A stretch of 64,000 nt of DNA. Origin: Micromonospora carbonacea (GTDB taxonomy: Bacteria; Actinomycetota; Actinomycetes; Mycobacteriales; Micromonosporaceae). Positions 31,861 to 41,733 of this stretch are shown piece by piece (positions within the stretch are counted from its first letter, which is position 1; every line of letters starts with the position of its first letter). The stretch is from the NCBI RefSeq assembly GCF_014205165.1, contig NZ_JACHMZ010000001.1, forward strand, positions 4,198,501 through 4,262,500, given 5' to 3'. The translations under genes were made by a program, and so were the position numbers. Under the pieces are notes generated by a model. The model was not told the DNA's origin. It did no database searches and was given only the letters and a program-made list of their open reading frames with translations.

Positions 31861-32676
31861 ATGACCACCACCGAAGACGGCGACAGCTCCCGCTACCTGG
31901 TGCGCAGCGTCAGCCGCGCGGCCGAGGTGCTGGAGGTGCTCTCCGCCGCCGCTCCCAACGAGGGGCTGAGCGTCACCGACGTCGCCCGCGCCTGCGGCCT
32001 GTCCAAGAGCGCCGCGTTCGCCACCCTGCACACGCTGTGCCACCACGGCCTGGCCGCCGACGACGGCGAGGGCATGAACCGCCGCTACCGGCTCGGCATG
32101 GCCCTGGCCCGCCTCGGCGTCCGCGCCCAGGAGCAGCTGTCGCTGCGCGACATCGCCCGTCCGGTGCTGGCCGCGCTGACCCGCGACACCGGGCTCAGCT
32201 CCCGGCTGGCCGTCCCCGAGGGCGCCCACGCGGTCGTCATCGACCAGGTCAGCAACGGCGAGCGCATCCAGATCGAGCTGCGGATGGGCACCCGCGAGCT
32301 GCCGCACTGCACCGGGCTGGGCAAGGCCCTGCTGGCCGAGATGACCCCGCCGCAGGTGGCCGAGCTGATCGGCCGGGTCGGGCTGCCCCGGCGCACCGAC
32401 CACACCATCACCGACCTGGACTCGCTCGTGGCCCACCTCCACGACGTCCGCAAGGCCGGGTACGCCCTCGACGACGAGGAGGACGCCGAGGGGGTGTTCT
32501 GCATCGGCAGCGCCCTGCGCGACCACAGCGGCGGGTGCTGCGGCGCGATCAGCGTGACCGGGCTGAAGCTCGGCCTGCCCAGCTGGCGCTACCAGGAGCT
32601 GGGCCGGCAGGTGCGCCAGGCCGCCGAGGCCATCTCCGTCCGGCTCGGCCACGTCCCGGCGGAGCAGACCCCTTGA
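31861..32676 (+). CDS. IclR family transcriptional regulator
   Basis: 271 aa. Winged helix-turn-helix at about 15-75 (LSVTDVARACGLSKSAAFATL), ligand domain at about 90-265 with GLGKALLAEM and CCGAISVTG motifs. Divergent from the aminotransferase operon and upstream of the beta-helix/transporter genes, it is well placed to control both. The inverted TGTTCG/CGAACA elements in the shared intergenic region are likely its binding sites. AAGAGGGACC precedes the ATG. Confidence 0.92.
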   Translation: MTTTEDGDSSRYLVRSVSRAAEVLEVLSAAAPNEGLSVTDVARACGLSKSAAFATLHTLCHHGLAADDGEGMNRRYRLGMALARLGVRAQEQLSLRDIARPVLAALTRDTGLSSRLAVPEGAHAVVIDQVSNGERIQIELRMGTRELPHCTGLGKALLAEMTPPQVAELIGRVGLPRRTDHTITDLDSLVAHLHDVRKAGYALDDEEDAEGVFCIGSALRDHSGGCCGAISVTGLKLGLPSWRYQELGRQVRQAAEAISVRLGHVPAEQTP

Positions 32677-32712
32677 CAGCCGGTTCACCTGCTGTTTAAC
32701 GTTCCCGCCAAC

Positions 32713-32732
32713 GCCACGGCCCCGGCCGTGGC
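32713..32732. terminator. Palindromic hairpin after the IclR gene
   Basis: GCCACGGCC pairs with GGCCGTGGC around a 2-nt centre, 37 nt after the IclR stop. The 277-bp gap to the next gene also contains GTTTAACGTTCCC (32694-32706), which resembles the TTTAACGT element at 10555-10562; nothing else was seen. Confidence 0.5.
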
Positions 32733-32953
32733 AGGTCGCGGCCCCCCAGCCGCGGCCGTCTCGGGCGAACAGCTGACTCCCGTCGCGCCGCAGCCCCGGC
32801 GCCGGGCGTTCCGGTCAGCAGCTCCGCCGCCTGCGCGCCTCGCGCGTTTGCCCGACCTTCCCCCGCCTGTGGCCGCCCCTTGGCGCCCCCAGGCCCTCAA
32901 GCCGCCGTCCGGCGCCCCGCCGGACGGCTGGACCGCGAAGGTTGAGGCTCTCC

Positions 32954-35053
32954 ATGGGTCTACTTGGCACGTCCACGCCCACCCCCCACGACCAGATGCT
33001 GCGCGTCGACACCGTCGCCGACCTGGCCCGGCTCGCCCCCGCCACGCTGGCCGCCCGCGCCCTGGTGCGGGTCGCCGGCTACCACCGCCCCGGCGACGGC
33101 GGCGGCGGCCTGCTGCGGTGGGACCCCACCAGCACCGCCGCCGGCAACGGCGGCACCGTGCACGCCCCGTACCCGGGCCGCGGCGACCGGCGCGGCCGGT
33201 GGCTGGCCGTGCACGACGGGACCGGCGACTTCCGGCGGTTCGGCATCTTCGGCCGGGACACCCCCGCCGACGCCGCGCTGGACGCCATGGTCGGCGACCC
33301 GGCGATCCGCCGGATCGAGGCCCACACCGACCTGCGCTTCGTCAAGCGGCACACCTTCGGCCGCAGCGACATCGAACTGGACTTCGGCGGGCACACCGTG
33401 CACACCGACGGCATCGAGCGCAACACCCACGACAACCCGTTCGGCGCGGTGCTGTACTTCCGCGGCACGGTGACCGACACGGTGATCACCCACACCCTCA
33501 CCGAGACCGTCCCCGAGCTGACCGACGTCTTCCAGGTGCCGGACTCGGCGCGGTTCGCCGTCGGCCAGTGGTGGACCGCCACCAGCGACGCGCTCACCGG
33601 CGCGGACGAGCGCGAACTGCAGAAGATGGTCCAGGTCACCCAGATCGTCGACGGCACCCACATCCGGGTGGGCTACCTCAACGGCTGGACCCTGGAGCCG
33701 GGCCGCCGGATCACCTGGCAGCGGGTGGAGCCGGTCCAGCGGGCCCACGTACGCGACATGGTCTTCCTCGGCCACGTCGCCTTCACCGGCGAGTACCCCG
33801 GGTCGGGGCCGGACGACCGCGAGTACAGCGGCTCCCACCCCGTCGCCTACGAGTACGCCGTGCGCTGCGACGTCTCCGGCATCGACGCCACCGGCACCTG
33901 GTGGCCGGTGATCATGCGCCGCTGGTGCACCCACTTCACCACCGCGAACTGCACCCTGAAGAACCCGCCGGCCGTGATGTACGGCGGCGCCGGCTACCTC
34001 ACCCAGCAGATCTACTGCCTGTACGGGCACGTGGTGGACTGCCGCAGCAGCAACGCCCGGCACCTCAACGACCTCACCGCCTCGGCGTACTGCACGGTGG
34101 AGAACTGCCACGGCGACGGCGACGACGCCGGCGGCAACCCGTTCACCACCCACGGGCAGTACGAGCACGACCTGGTCTTCACCGGCAACTCCGGCCTGAT
34201 GGACATCGCCAACAGCGGTGGCCAGTGGGGCATCAGCGCCAAGCGGATCACCGTCCGCCGGCACGTCTGCTCCTGGTTCGTCGCCGGCACCAAGATCACC
34301 GACCTGACCCTGGAGGACGTGCGGGTCGTCCCCCGCTCGACGTTCGACCCGGCCGGCACGCTCCAGGTCAACGCCGACGGCGCGCAGTTGCGCGGCTGCT
34401 CGGCGCGGACGCTCAGCATCGCCCAGCGCTCGGCCCGATCGGGCCGGCCCACGATCATCGCCGACTGCGACTTCGACCAGCCCGCCGGCACCGTGATCGT
34501 GCAGACCCCGGTGAGCAACCCGGTGCACTTCGTCCGCACCACCTTCCGCGGCCTCGACGGCGCGATCCTGCGCGGCTCGGGCCCGGTGCGCTTCACCGAC
34601 TGCACGCTGACCGGGACGCCCGGCGCGGCGCCGCTGCTGATCGGCGCGGCCGAGGTGGTGGTGCGCGGCGGCACCCTGACCGACACCGGCATCGAGCTGT
34701 CCGCCGTGCGCGACCAGCGCCTCGTCGTCGACGGCGGCGCGGCGGTCACCGGCACCAACGCCCGCCGGGCCCTGCTGACCCGGGCCGCCGGCACCGGAGC
34801 GGTCCGGATCGAGCTGGGCGACTACCGCAGCACCGCGGCCGACGCGCAGACCGCGCACGTGCGCGTCGACGCCGGGGTCAACCGGTACCGCGCCGTCGGC
34901 GCCCGCTTCTCCGGCGGCCGGCTGACGCTCGCCGACGCCGCCTTCGGCGCCGGCTCCACCCTGCTGCACACCGGGTGCGTCGAGGAGGGGGTCGCCCGCG
35001 AGCTGCCCGCCGAGTCCGCCCGCGTCGTCACCCGCGACAACCTCGCCCTCTGA
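32954..35053 (+). CDS. Right-handed parallel beta-helix (pectate-lyase-like) protein, no signal peptide
   Basis: 699 aa. The N-terminal AGYHRPGDGGGGLLRWDP (about 40-57) and FGIFGRDTPADAALDAM region is common in pectate_lyase_3-type proteins. The middle repeats many short beta strands (CTLKNPPAVMYGG, VVDCRSSNARHLNDL, NCHGDGDD) typical of a polysaccharide-binding or cleaving beta-helix. I see no secretion signal: the protein begins MGLLGTSTPTPHDQMLRVDT. The next gene is a close paralogue that has one. Catalytic residues cannot be assigned. Confidence 0.85.
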   Translation: MGLLGTSTPTPHDQMLRVDTVADLARLAPATLAARALVRVAGYHRPGDGGGGLLRWDPTSTAAGNGGTVHAPYPGRGDRRGRWLAVHDGTGDFRRFGIFGRDTPADAALDAMVGDPAIRRIEAHTDLRFVKRHTFGRSDIELDFGGHTVHTDGIERNTHDNPFGAVLYFRGTVTDTVITHTLTETVPELTDVFQVPDSARFAVGQWWTATSDALTGADERELQKMVQVTQIVDGTHIRVGYLNGWTLEPGRRITWQRVEPVQRAHVRDMVFLGHVAFTGEYPGSGPDDREYSGSHPVAYEYAVRCDVSGIDATGTWWPVIMRRWCTHFTTANCTLKNPPAVMYGGAGYLTQQIYCLYGHVVDCRSSNARHLNDLTASAYCTVENCHGDGDDAGGNPFTTHGQYEHDLVFTGNSGLMDIANSGGQWGISAKRITVRRHVCSWFVAGTKITDLTLEDVRVVPRSTFDPAGTLQVNADGAQLRGCSARTLSIAQRSARSGRPTIIADCDFDQPAGTVIVQTPVSNPVHFVRTTFRGLDGAILRGSGPVRFTDCTLTGTPGAAPLLIGAAEVVVRGGTLTDTGIELSAVRDQRLVVDGGAAVTGTNARRALLTRAAGTGAVRIELGDYRSTAADAQTAHVRVDAGVNRYRAVGARFSGGRLTLADAAFGAGSTLLHTGCVEEGVARELPAESARVVTRDNLAL

Positions 35054-35078
35054 CCGCCCCCGCAGGAGGAGACACCCC

Positions 35079-37295
35079 ATGCACGCCGACAACGCCAACC
35101 CCGACGGGACACCCACCCACCGCCTCGCGCCGGCCTCCCGTCGGGTCGTGCTGCGCGCCTCCGGGCTCGGCGGGCTCGCCCTCGCCGGCACCGCCCTCGC
35201 CCTCTCCCCCGCCACCGCCGCCTCCGCCAAGCCGGACGGCCCGCCCGCCCCGCCGGCACCGCCGGCCCCCGGCCTCAACGGGGTGCTGCACGTGGGCACC
35301 GTCGCCGCCCTGCTCGCCGTCAAGCCGCACACCCTGCGCGCCGGGCAGGTCGTGCACGTCGACGGCTACCACGCCGCCGGCGACGGCGCCGCCCGCCTGC
35401 TCCGCTGGGACGCGGCCAGCACCGCGCCCGCCAACGGCGGCACCGTCCTCGCCCCCGACGGCAGCCGGCCCGGCCGCTGGCTCCAGCTCCACGACGGCGT
35501 CGTCGAGTTCCGGCACTTCGGCATCTTCGACGCCGGCACCCCCGCCGACGCGGCCCTCGACGCGATGGTCACCGACCCCACCGTGCACCGCATCGAGGCC
35601 CACTCCGACCTGCACTTCGTGAAACGGCACCGGTTCACCCGCAGCGACCTGGTGCTCGACTTCGGCGGGCACACCATGTCCACCGACGGCATCGCCGACG
35701 CCGGCCGCGACGACCCGTTCGCCGCCGTGCTGTTCTTCCAGGGCAAGGTCACCGACGAGGTACGCACCCACACCCTCACCGAGGCCGTCCGGGAGGGCTG
35801 GGACTCGTTCCAGGTCGCCGACTCCGCGGCGTTCGCCGTCGGCCGGTGGTACGCCGTCGAGGTCGACCGGCTCGCCGGCACCTGGGAGCGGGAGCTGCAG
35901 AAACTCGTCCAGGTCACCCAGATCGTCGACGGCACCCACATCCGGGTCAACTACAAGAACGGCTGGGAGCTGGCCGCCGGGCGCACCCTCACCTGGACCC
36001 GGGTCGAACCGGTCAGCCGGGTGCACGTGCGCAACCTCGTCTTCACCGGCAACGGCGCGGACCAGTACACCGGCTCCCACCCGGTCGCCTACGAGTACGC
36101 GGTGCACTGCGACGTCGCCGACATCGACGCCACCGGCACCTTCTGGCCGGTGATCATGCGGCGCTGGTGCACCTACTTCCACACCGCCCGGTGCACCCTG
36201 AGGAACCCGACCTCCGTCACCTGGGGCGGCGCCGGCTACCTCACCCAGCAGATCTACTGCCTGTACGGGCACGTCGAGGACTGCCGCACCTCCAACGCCC
36301 GGCACCTCAACGACTGGACCGCCTCCGCGTACGGGTACGTCACCAACTGCCACGGCGACGGCGACGACCAGGGCCCCTTCGTCACCCACGGCCAGTACGA
36401 GCACGACCTCGTCTACACCGGCAACTCCGGGCTGATGACGTTCGCCAACTCCGGGGCGGCCTGGGGCTCGGCGGCGAAGCGGATCACCGTCCGCAAGCAC
36501 GTGTGCTCCTGGTTCGTGGCCCGGGTCAAGGTCACCGACCTGACCCTGGAGGACGTCCAGGTCATCCGCAAGGCCGGGCTGGCCGGCTCCGGGATGCTGT
36601 GGGTCAACGCCGACGGGGTGCAGCTGCGCGGCTGCTCCGCCGACGACACGCTGATCATCTCCCAGCAGTCCACCCGGTCGCAGCGGCCCAACGTCATCGA
36701 GGGCTGCTCCTTCACCCTCGCCACCGCCGGCACCGACGTGGTGCAGGCCAGCGTCACCACGCCGGTGCACCTGGTCCGCACCACCATCCGCGGGGTCGAC
36801 GGGCACACGTTCAGCGGCACCGGGCGGCTGCACCTGACCGACGTGACGCTCGTCGGCGCGCCCGACGCCGCGCCGGCCACCGTCAAGTCCGCCGACCTGC
36901 GCGTGCACGGCGGCACCCTCACCGACACCGGCATCCGCCTCGCGGGCGCCGCCGACCAGCGGATCACCGTCGGCGGCGGCGCGGTGCTCAGCGGCACCAA
37001 CTCCGCCCGGGCGCTGCTGTCGCGCGCCGCGGCCACCGGCGTCGTGCGGTGGGAGCTGGGCGGCTACCTCAGCACCACCGCCGACGCCGGCACCGCGCAC
37101 GTCGCCGTCGACGCCGGCGCCAACCGGTACTCCGCCGTCGGCGTCCAGTTCACCGGCGGGAAGCTGCGGCTGGCCGACGCCGGCTTCGGCGAGGGCTCGT
37201 ACCTGCACCACACCGGGTGCGTCGAGGAGGGCGTGTCCCGGGAGCTGCCCGCCGCCGGCCCGCGCGTCCGCGACGCCGGGAACCTCACGGTCTGA
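35079..37295 (+). CDS. Secreted beta-helix protein with Tat signal, paralogue of the upstream gene
   Basis: 738 aa. Residues 1-48 contain the twin-arginine motif SRRVVLRASG with a hydrophobic run and AASA, so it should be exported folded. The rest aligns along its length with the upstream protein (for example GDGAARLLRWD, MRRWCTYFHTARCTLRNP and TGCVEEGVSRELPA) at roughly 60 percent identity by eye. Probably an extracellular polysaccharide lyase, hydrolase or binding protein. AGGAGG precedes the ATG. Tandem duplication is evident. Confidence 0.87.
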   Translation: MHADNANPDGTPTHRLAPASRRVVLRASGLGGLALAGTALALSPATAASAKPDGPPAPPAPPAPGLNGVLHVGTVAALLAVKPHTLRAGQVVHVDGYHAAGDGAARLLRWDAASTAPANGGTVLAPDGSRPGRWLQLHDGVVEFRHFGIFDAGTPADAALDAMVTDPTVHRIEAHSDLHFVKRHRFTRSDLVLDFGGHTMSTDGIADAGRDDPFAAVLFFQGKVTDEVRTHTLTEAVREGWDSFQVADSAAFAVGRWYAVEVDRLAGTWERELQKLVQVTQIVDGTHIRVNYKNGWELAAGRTLTWTRVEPVSRVHVRNLVFTGNGADQYTGSHPVAYEYAVHCDVADIDATGTFWPVIMRRWCTYFHTARCTLRNPTSVTWGGAGYLTQQIYCLYGHVEDCRTSNARHLNDWTASAYGYVTNCHGDGDDQGPFVTHGQYEHDLVYTGNSGLMTFANSGAAWGSAAKRITVRKHVCSWFVARVKVTDLTLEDVQVIRKAGLAGSGMLWVNADGVQLRGCSADDTLIISQQSTRSQRPNVIEGCSFTLATAGTDVVQASVTTPVHLVRTTIRGVDGHTFSGTGRLHLTDVTLVGAPDAAPATVKSADLRVHGGTLTDTGIRLAGAADQRITVGGGAVLSGTNSARALLSRAAATGVVRWELGGYLSTTADAGTAHVAVDAGANRYSAVGVQFTGGKLRLADAGFGEGSYLHHTGCVEEGVSRELPAAGPRVRDAGNLTV

Positions 37296-37327
37296 CCACA
37301 CCACGACGAGAGAAGGCGAGGAGCCAG

Positions 37328-38590
37328 GTGCGACAGCAGGACCGGCCGGTGCGGGTGGCGCTGGCGGGCGCGGGCAACCGGGGCCAGACGTACGCCCGCT
37401 GGGTGGCCGCCAACCCGGCGCGGGCGCGACTCGTCGCGGTCGCCGACCCGCGGCCCCACCAGCGGGGTCTGATCACCGCCGCCCACCCGGGCGCGGCGGA
37501 GTTCGCCGACTGGCGGGACCTGCTGGCGGCGGACCCGGCGGTCGACGCGGTCGTCGTCGCCACCCAGGACCGGATGCACGTCGAGCCGGCCGTCGCGTTC
37601 GCCAAGGCCGGCCGGCACCTGCTGGTGGAGAAGCCGCTCGCGCCGACGGCCGACGAGTGCCGGGAGATCGTCGACGCGGTACGCGCCACCGGCGTGCTCT
37701 TCGCCGTCTGCCACGTGCTGCGGTACACCCCCTACACCGACCTGGTGAAGCGGGTGGTGGACAGCGGGGTGCTGGGCGAGATCGTCAGCGTCCAGCACCT
37801 CGAACCGGTCGGCTGGTGGCACTACGCCCACTCCTACGTGCGCGGCCCCTGGCGGCGGGAGGAGCTGGCCACCCCGATGCTGCTGGCCAAGTCCAGCCAC
37901 GACCTGGACTGGCTCGGCTACGTCACCGGCCGGCGCATCGAGCGCGTCGCCAGCTTCGGCGGGCTGCGCCACTTCCGGCCCGACCAGGCACCGGCCGGCG
38001 CGGCCGCCCGGTGCCTGGACTGCCCGGTCGAACCGGGCTGCCCCTACTCCGCGCCGAAGCTGTACCTGCCGGTGCTGCGCGAGCACGGGCCGATCTGGCC
38101 GGTCAGCGTGGTCACCGACGGCACCGACGAGGCCGCGCTGGTCGAGGCGCTGCGCACCGGCCCGTACGGGCGGTGCGTGTACTCCGGCGACAACGACGTC
38201 GTCGACCACCAGGTCGTGGCGATGGAACTGACCGGCGGCGTCACCGCCACGTTCACCATGACCGCCTTCACCGAACAGACCCACCGGCAGACCCAGCTGT
38301 TCGGCACCCACGGCTCCCTGTCCGGCGACGGCGAGCGGGTCCGGGTGCACGACTTCCGCACCGACCGGATCGAGGTCCTCGACGCCGGCACGGTCGGCGG
38401 GTCCACCGCCGCCGACGACCACGGCGGCGGCGACACCGGGCTGATGGACGCCTTCGTCCGCGCCGTGGCCACCGGCGACCGCCACCACATCCGGTCCGGG
38501 CTGGACGAGACCCTCGCCAGCCACCTCGCGGTCTTCGCCGCCGAGACGGCCCGGCACACCGGCACGGTCGTGACCGTGCCCGCGCAGTGA
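37328..38590 (+). CDS. Gfo/Idh/MocA family sugar oxidoreductase
   Basis: 420 aa. VRVALAGAGNRGQTYARWV is the Rossmann loop. VVVATQDRMHVEPAVAFAKA and LLVEKPLAPT (about 95-104, catalytic Lys) are typical. Cysteines CLDCPVEPGC (about 224-233) are seen in a subset of this family. These enzymes oxidise or epimerise sugars and inositols with NAD(P). GTG start with GAGGAG 4 nt away. It lies between the beta-helix proteins and a sugar transporter, so it probably acts on the imported sugar. Confidence 0.88.
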   Translation: MRQQDRPVRVALAGAGNRGQTYARWVAANPARARLVAVADPRPHQRGLITAAHPGAAEFADWRDLLAADPAVDAVVVATQDRMHVEPAVAFAKAGRHLLVEKPLAPTADECREIVDAVRATGVLFAVCHVLRYTPYTDLVKRVVDSGVLGEIVSVQHLEPVGWWHYAHSYVRGPWRREELATPMLLAKSSHDLDWLGYVTGRRIERVASFGGLRHFRPDQAPAGAAARCLDCPVEPGCPYSAPKLYLPVLREHGPIWPVSVVTDGTDEAALVEALRTGPYGRCVYSGDNDVVDHQVVAMELTGGVTATFTMTAFTEQTHRQTQLFGTHGSLSGDGERVRVHDFRTDRIEVLDAGTVGGSTAADDHGGGDTGLMDAFVRAVATGDRHHIRSGLDETLASHLAVFAAETARHTGTVVTVPAQ

Positions 38591-38613
38591 ACCACTTCGA
38601 GAGGAACGCACAG

Positions 38614-39849
38614 ATGAGACTTCGCAGGTTCGCACCGGTCGCGGCCGTCGCGCTGGCGGCCGGGCTGCTCACCGCCTGCGGCGGCGGCTCCGAGGCCGGC
38701 GGCGACAGGCAGAGCGTCACCATGTGGATCTACCCGGTGGTCCCCGACGAGGCCACCCACAAGGGCTTCTGGGACAAGCAGGTCGCCGCGTTCAAGGCCG
38801 ACCACCCGGACGTCGACGTCAAGGTCGAGATCTTCCCGTGGGCCAAGCGGGAGGAGTCGCTGACGGCGGCGATCGCCGGCGGCAAGGGCCCGGACGTCGT
38901 CTACCTGATCCCCGACCAGCTCGGCAAGTTCCAGAAGATGATCGAGCCGGTGGACGACTACCTGCCCGCCGACGCGAAGGCCGACTACCGGGAGAACGTC
39001 CGGACCGCCGTCACCCTCGACGGCAAGATGCTCGGCGCGCCGCTGCTGACCAGCAGCAACCCGCTGATGTGCAACGCGAAGGTGTTCGCCGCCGCCGGGC
39101 TCACCGAATACCCGAAGACCTGGGCCGACCTGCTGGCCCTCGCGCCGAAGCTGAAGGCGAAGGGCTTCGACGCCACCAACTACTACGCCGACCCGAGCGC
39201 CACGCTCAACCAGTCCTTCTACCCGCTGCTCTGGCAGGCCGGGGGCGACGTGTTCACCGCCGACGGCACGTCCGTGGCCTTCGCCGGGCCCGAGGGCGTC
39301 AAGGCGCTGACCTTCCTCAAGCAGCTCGTCGACGGCGGCTACGTCCAGAAGGACCTGATCACCAGCATCCCGGCGTTCGAGCAGACCAACGTGGCGAAGA
39401 ACAAGGTCGCCTGCACCTGGCAGCACGTCCCCGCCGACGTGGAGCAGTTCTGGGGCAAGGAGAACATCAAGATCTTCCCGCCGCTGAGCGACGTGAAGAG
39501 CGTCGGCTACGGCACCGTGGGCAGCCTGTCGATCCTCAAGGGCAGCAAGGCCAAGAAGGCCGCGGGCGAGTGGATCACCTTCGTCACCGCGCCGGCGGTC
39601 GCCTCCGCGTACGACGTCGCCGGCGGCTACTTCTCCGCCAAGACCTCCGCCGGGTCGCTGTACCCGCAGGACCCGGTGAGCACCGAGATGGAGAAGACCC
39701 TGGGCGCCACCACGGTCGGCCCGCTCCACGAGAAGAGCCGCGAGGTGATGGGCGTGCTCGCCCCCGAGATCCAGGCCGCCCTGATCGGCAAGAAGACCCC
39801 GGAGCAGGCGCTCGCCGACGCGGCGAAGGCCGCCGACGCGCTGCTCTGA
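38614..39849 (+). CDS. Carbohydrate ABC transporter substrate-binding lipoprotein (CUT1 type)
   Basis: 411 aa. Signal peptide with lipobox LLTAC near residue 22. The mature part is an extracellular sugar-binding fold: SVTMWIYPVVPDEATHKGFW, KVEIFPWAKREESLTAAIAG, GPDVVYLIPDQLGKF and a C-terminal GYFSAKTSAG region. It would capture an oligosaccharide or sugar derivative and hand it to the two permeases downstream. A short hairpin follows in the 91-nt gap, consistent with higher expression of this subunit. Confidence 0.9.
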   Translation: MRLRRFAPVAAVALAAGLLTACGGGSEAGGDRQSVTMWIYPVVPDEATHKGFWDKQVAAFKADHPDVDVKVEIFPWAKREESLTAAIAGGKGPDVVYLIPDQLGKFQKMIEPVDDYLPADAKADYRENVRTAVTLDGKMLGAPLLTSSNPLMCNAKVFAAAGLTEYPKTWADLLALAPKLKAKGFDATNYYADPSATLNQSFYPLLWQAGGDVFTADGTSVAFAGPEGVKALTFLKQLVDGGYVQKDLITSIPAFEQTNVAKNKVACTWQHVPADVEQFWGKENIKIFPPLSDVKSVGYGTVGSLSILKGSKAKKAAGEWITFVTAPAVASAYDVAGGYFSAKTSAGSLYPQDPVSTEMEKTLGATTVGPLHEKSREVMGVLAPEIQAALIGKKTPEQALADAAKAADALL

Positions 39850-39860
39850 GCCCCGCCGGC

Positions 39861-39877
39861 CCGCCGCGGTGCGGCGG
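39861..39877 (+). terminator. Intercistronic hairpin after the binding protein
   Basis: CCGCCGC-GGT-GCGGCGG, perfect 7-bp stem, extended by further GC pairs with a bulge. It may partly terminate transcription or protect the binding-protein message. Confidence 0.45.
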
Positions 39878-39940
39878 CGGGCCGGGCACCACCACACCGG
39901 CCCGACCGGCCGGTGTCGAACCTGCGAAGAGGATGGCGAG

Positions 39941-40843
39941 ATGGCCGTACCTGCTCAGCTGCCGGCCCGCAGAGCCCGGCGGGTGATCGCCCGGCGCGAG
40001 GCACGATGGGGTCTGCTCTTCGTCCTCCCCGCGTTCCTGCTGTTCCTGGCGTTCCGCTTCGGCCCGGCGATCGCCGGCCTGGTGCTCGGCTTCATGGACT
40101 ACACGATCGGCGGCGACGCCGAATGGACCGGCCTCGACAACGCCCGGCGGCTGGTCGACGACCCGGTCTTCTGGCAGGCGCTGCGGGTCACCGCCGGCTA
40201 CACCGTGCTGTACGTGCCGCTGACCGTCGCCGCGTCGGTCGGGCTGGCGCTGCTGGTCCGGCGCGGCTTCCGCGGCGTCGGCCTGTTCCGGTCGGTGTTC
40301 TTCCTGCCGGTGGTCACCAGCCTGGTGCTGGTCGCCACGATCTTCTCCTGGGTGTTCTCCTCCGACGGCCCGTGGTCGCGGATCCTCGGCTGGGTCGGCC
40401 TGCCCGACGACTCCTGGCTGGCCTCCAGCACGCTGGTGCTGCCGGCGCTCGCCCTGGTCGGCGTCTGGTCGCACTTCGGCTACGGCATGCTGATCGTGCT
40501 GGCCCGCCTCCAGGACCTGCCCCGCGAGCAGGAGGAGGCCGCGCTCACCGACGGCGCCGGCCCGTGGCAGCGGTTCCGCTGGATCGTGCTGCCCCAGCTC
40601 AAGCCCGTGCTGTTCTTCCTGCTGGTGATCGAGACGACCGCCTCGTTCCAGGTCTTCGACCTGGTGTACGCGATGACCGGCGGGGGCCCCGCCCGCGCCA
40701 GCTACACCCTCGTCATGGCCCTGTACGACCAGGGCTTCAAGTACTTCGACCTCGGCTACGCCAGCGCGATCGGGGTGGCCCTGTTCGTGATGACGCTGGT
40801 CGTCGCGCTGATCCAGCGGCTGACCCTCGGGAGGGACAAGTGA
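39941..40843 (+). CDS. Carbohydrate ABC transporter permease, MalF type
   Basis: 300 aa, six membrane segments. EEAALTDGAGPWQRFRWIVL (about 203-222) is the EAA loop that docks the ATPase. The sequence EWTGLDNARRLVDDPVFWQAL before the second helix is usual for this group. GAGGATGGCGAG precedes the ATG. The neighbouring genes include no ATPase; actinobacteria often use a shared MsiK-type ATPase encoded elsewhere. Confidence 0.92.
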   Translation: MAVPAQLPARRARRVIARREARWGLLFVLPAFLLFLAFRFGPAIAGLVLGFMDYTIGGDAEWTGLDNARRLVDDPVFWQALRVTAGYTVLYVPLTVAASVGLALLVRRGFRGVGLFRSVFFLPVVTSLVLVATIFSWVFSSDGPWSRILGWVGLPDDSWLASSTLVLPALALVGVWSHFGYGMLIVLARLQDLPREQEEAALTDGAGPWQRFRWIVLPQLKPVLFFLLVIETTASFQVFDLVYAMTGGGPARASYTLVMALYDQGFKYFDLGYASAIGVALFVMTLVVALIQRLTLGRDK

Positions 40844-41733
40844 CCGCCACGACCACCGCCCCCGCGCCCACCCCGGCGCCCCCGCCGCGCCGCCGGCGGC
40901 GCTCGTACCGGGCCCTGCAACCCGGGCCCGGCGGCGTCGTGCTGCGCTACGTGCTGCTCGCCGTGGCCAGCGTGGTCACGCTGTTCCCGTTCTACGCGAT
41001 GGTGGTGCTGAGCCTCAAGCCCGCCGCCGCCGTCGAGTTCCCCGGCAGCCTGCTGCCCTGGCCGATCGAGTTCGACGCGTACGCGACGGTGCTCGACTCG
41101 CGGGACATCCTGCGGTGGCTGCTGAACACCACCATCTACTCGGTGGTCAGCGTCGTCGCGGTGCTGCTGCTGGCCGCCATGGCCGGGTACGCGTTCGCGA
41201 AGAAGCGCTTCCCCGGCCGGGAGACCATGTTCTGGTCGTTCCTGGCGATGGTGATGGTCCCGTACCACGTCACCCTCATCCCCACCTTCATCCTCATCGC
41301 CAAGGTCGGCGGGGTCGACACGTACTGGGGGCTGATCCTGCCCACCCTGGCGAACGCGCAGGCGGTGTTCCTGATGCGGCAGTTCATCCAGGGCCTGCCC
41401 GACGAGCTCTTCGAGGCGGCAAAGATCGACGGCGCGTCCGAGTGGCGGATGTTCGTGCGGATCGTGCTGCCGCTGTGCAAGCCGATCCTGGCCACCCTCG
41501 GCGTGTTCGTCTTCCTGTGGCACTGGAACGACCTGCTCTGGCCGCTGATCATCGGGCAGAGCGGGGACATGCGCACCCTCACCGTCGGCATCGCCTCCCT
41601 CCAGAAGGAGCAGGTGCCGCTCAACGTCATGCTCGCCGGCTCGGTCGTCGCATTCGTGCCGATCTTCGCCGCCTACCTCGTGGGCCAGCGGTACTTCACC
41701 GAGGGCGTCACGATGTCCGGAATCAAGGGATGA
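40840..41733 (+). CDS. Carbohydrate ABC transporter permease, MalG type
   Basis: 297 aa, six membrane segments after a Pro/Arg-rich cytoplasmic start. The EAA loop is FEAAKIDGASEWRMFVRIVL (about 191-210). The end TEGVTMSGIKG is the common MalG-type tail. GTG start overlaps the previous stop. It forms the membrane pore with the MalF-type subunit. Confidence 0.92.
   Translation: MTATTTAPAPTPAPPPRRRRRSYRALQPGPGGVVLRYVLLAVASVVTLFPFYAMVVLSLKPAAAVEFPGSLLPWPIEFDAYATVLDSRDILRWLLNTTIYSVVSVVAVLLLAAMAGYAFAKKRFPGRETMFWSFLAMVMVPYHVTLIPTFILIAKVGGVDTYWGLILPTLANAQAVFLMRQFIQGLPDELFEAAKIDGASEWRMFVRIVLPLCKPILATLGVFVFLWHWNDLLWPLIIGQSGDMRTLTVGIASLQKEQVPLNVMLAGSVVAFVPIFAAYLVGQRYFTEGVTMSGIKG

Noticed and set aside
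38614..41733. Incomplete ABC transporter as a broken operon
   Set aside because: Lack of an ATPase gene is normal for CUT1 importers in actinobacteria that share an MsiK-type ATPase.
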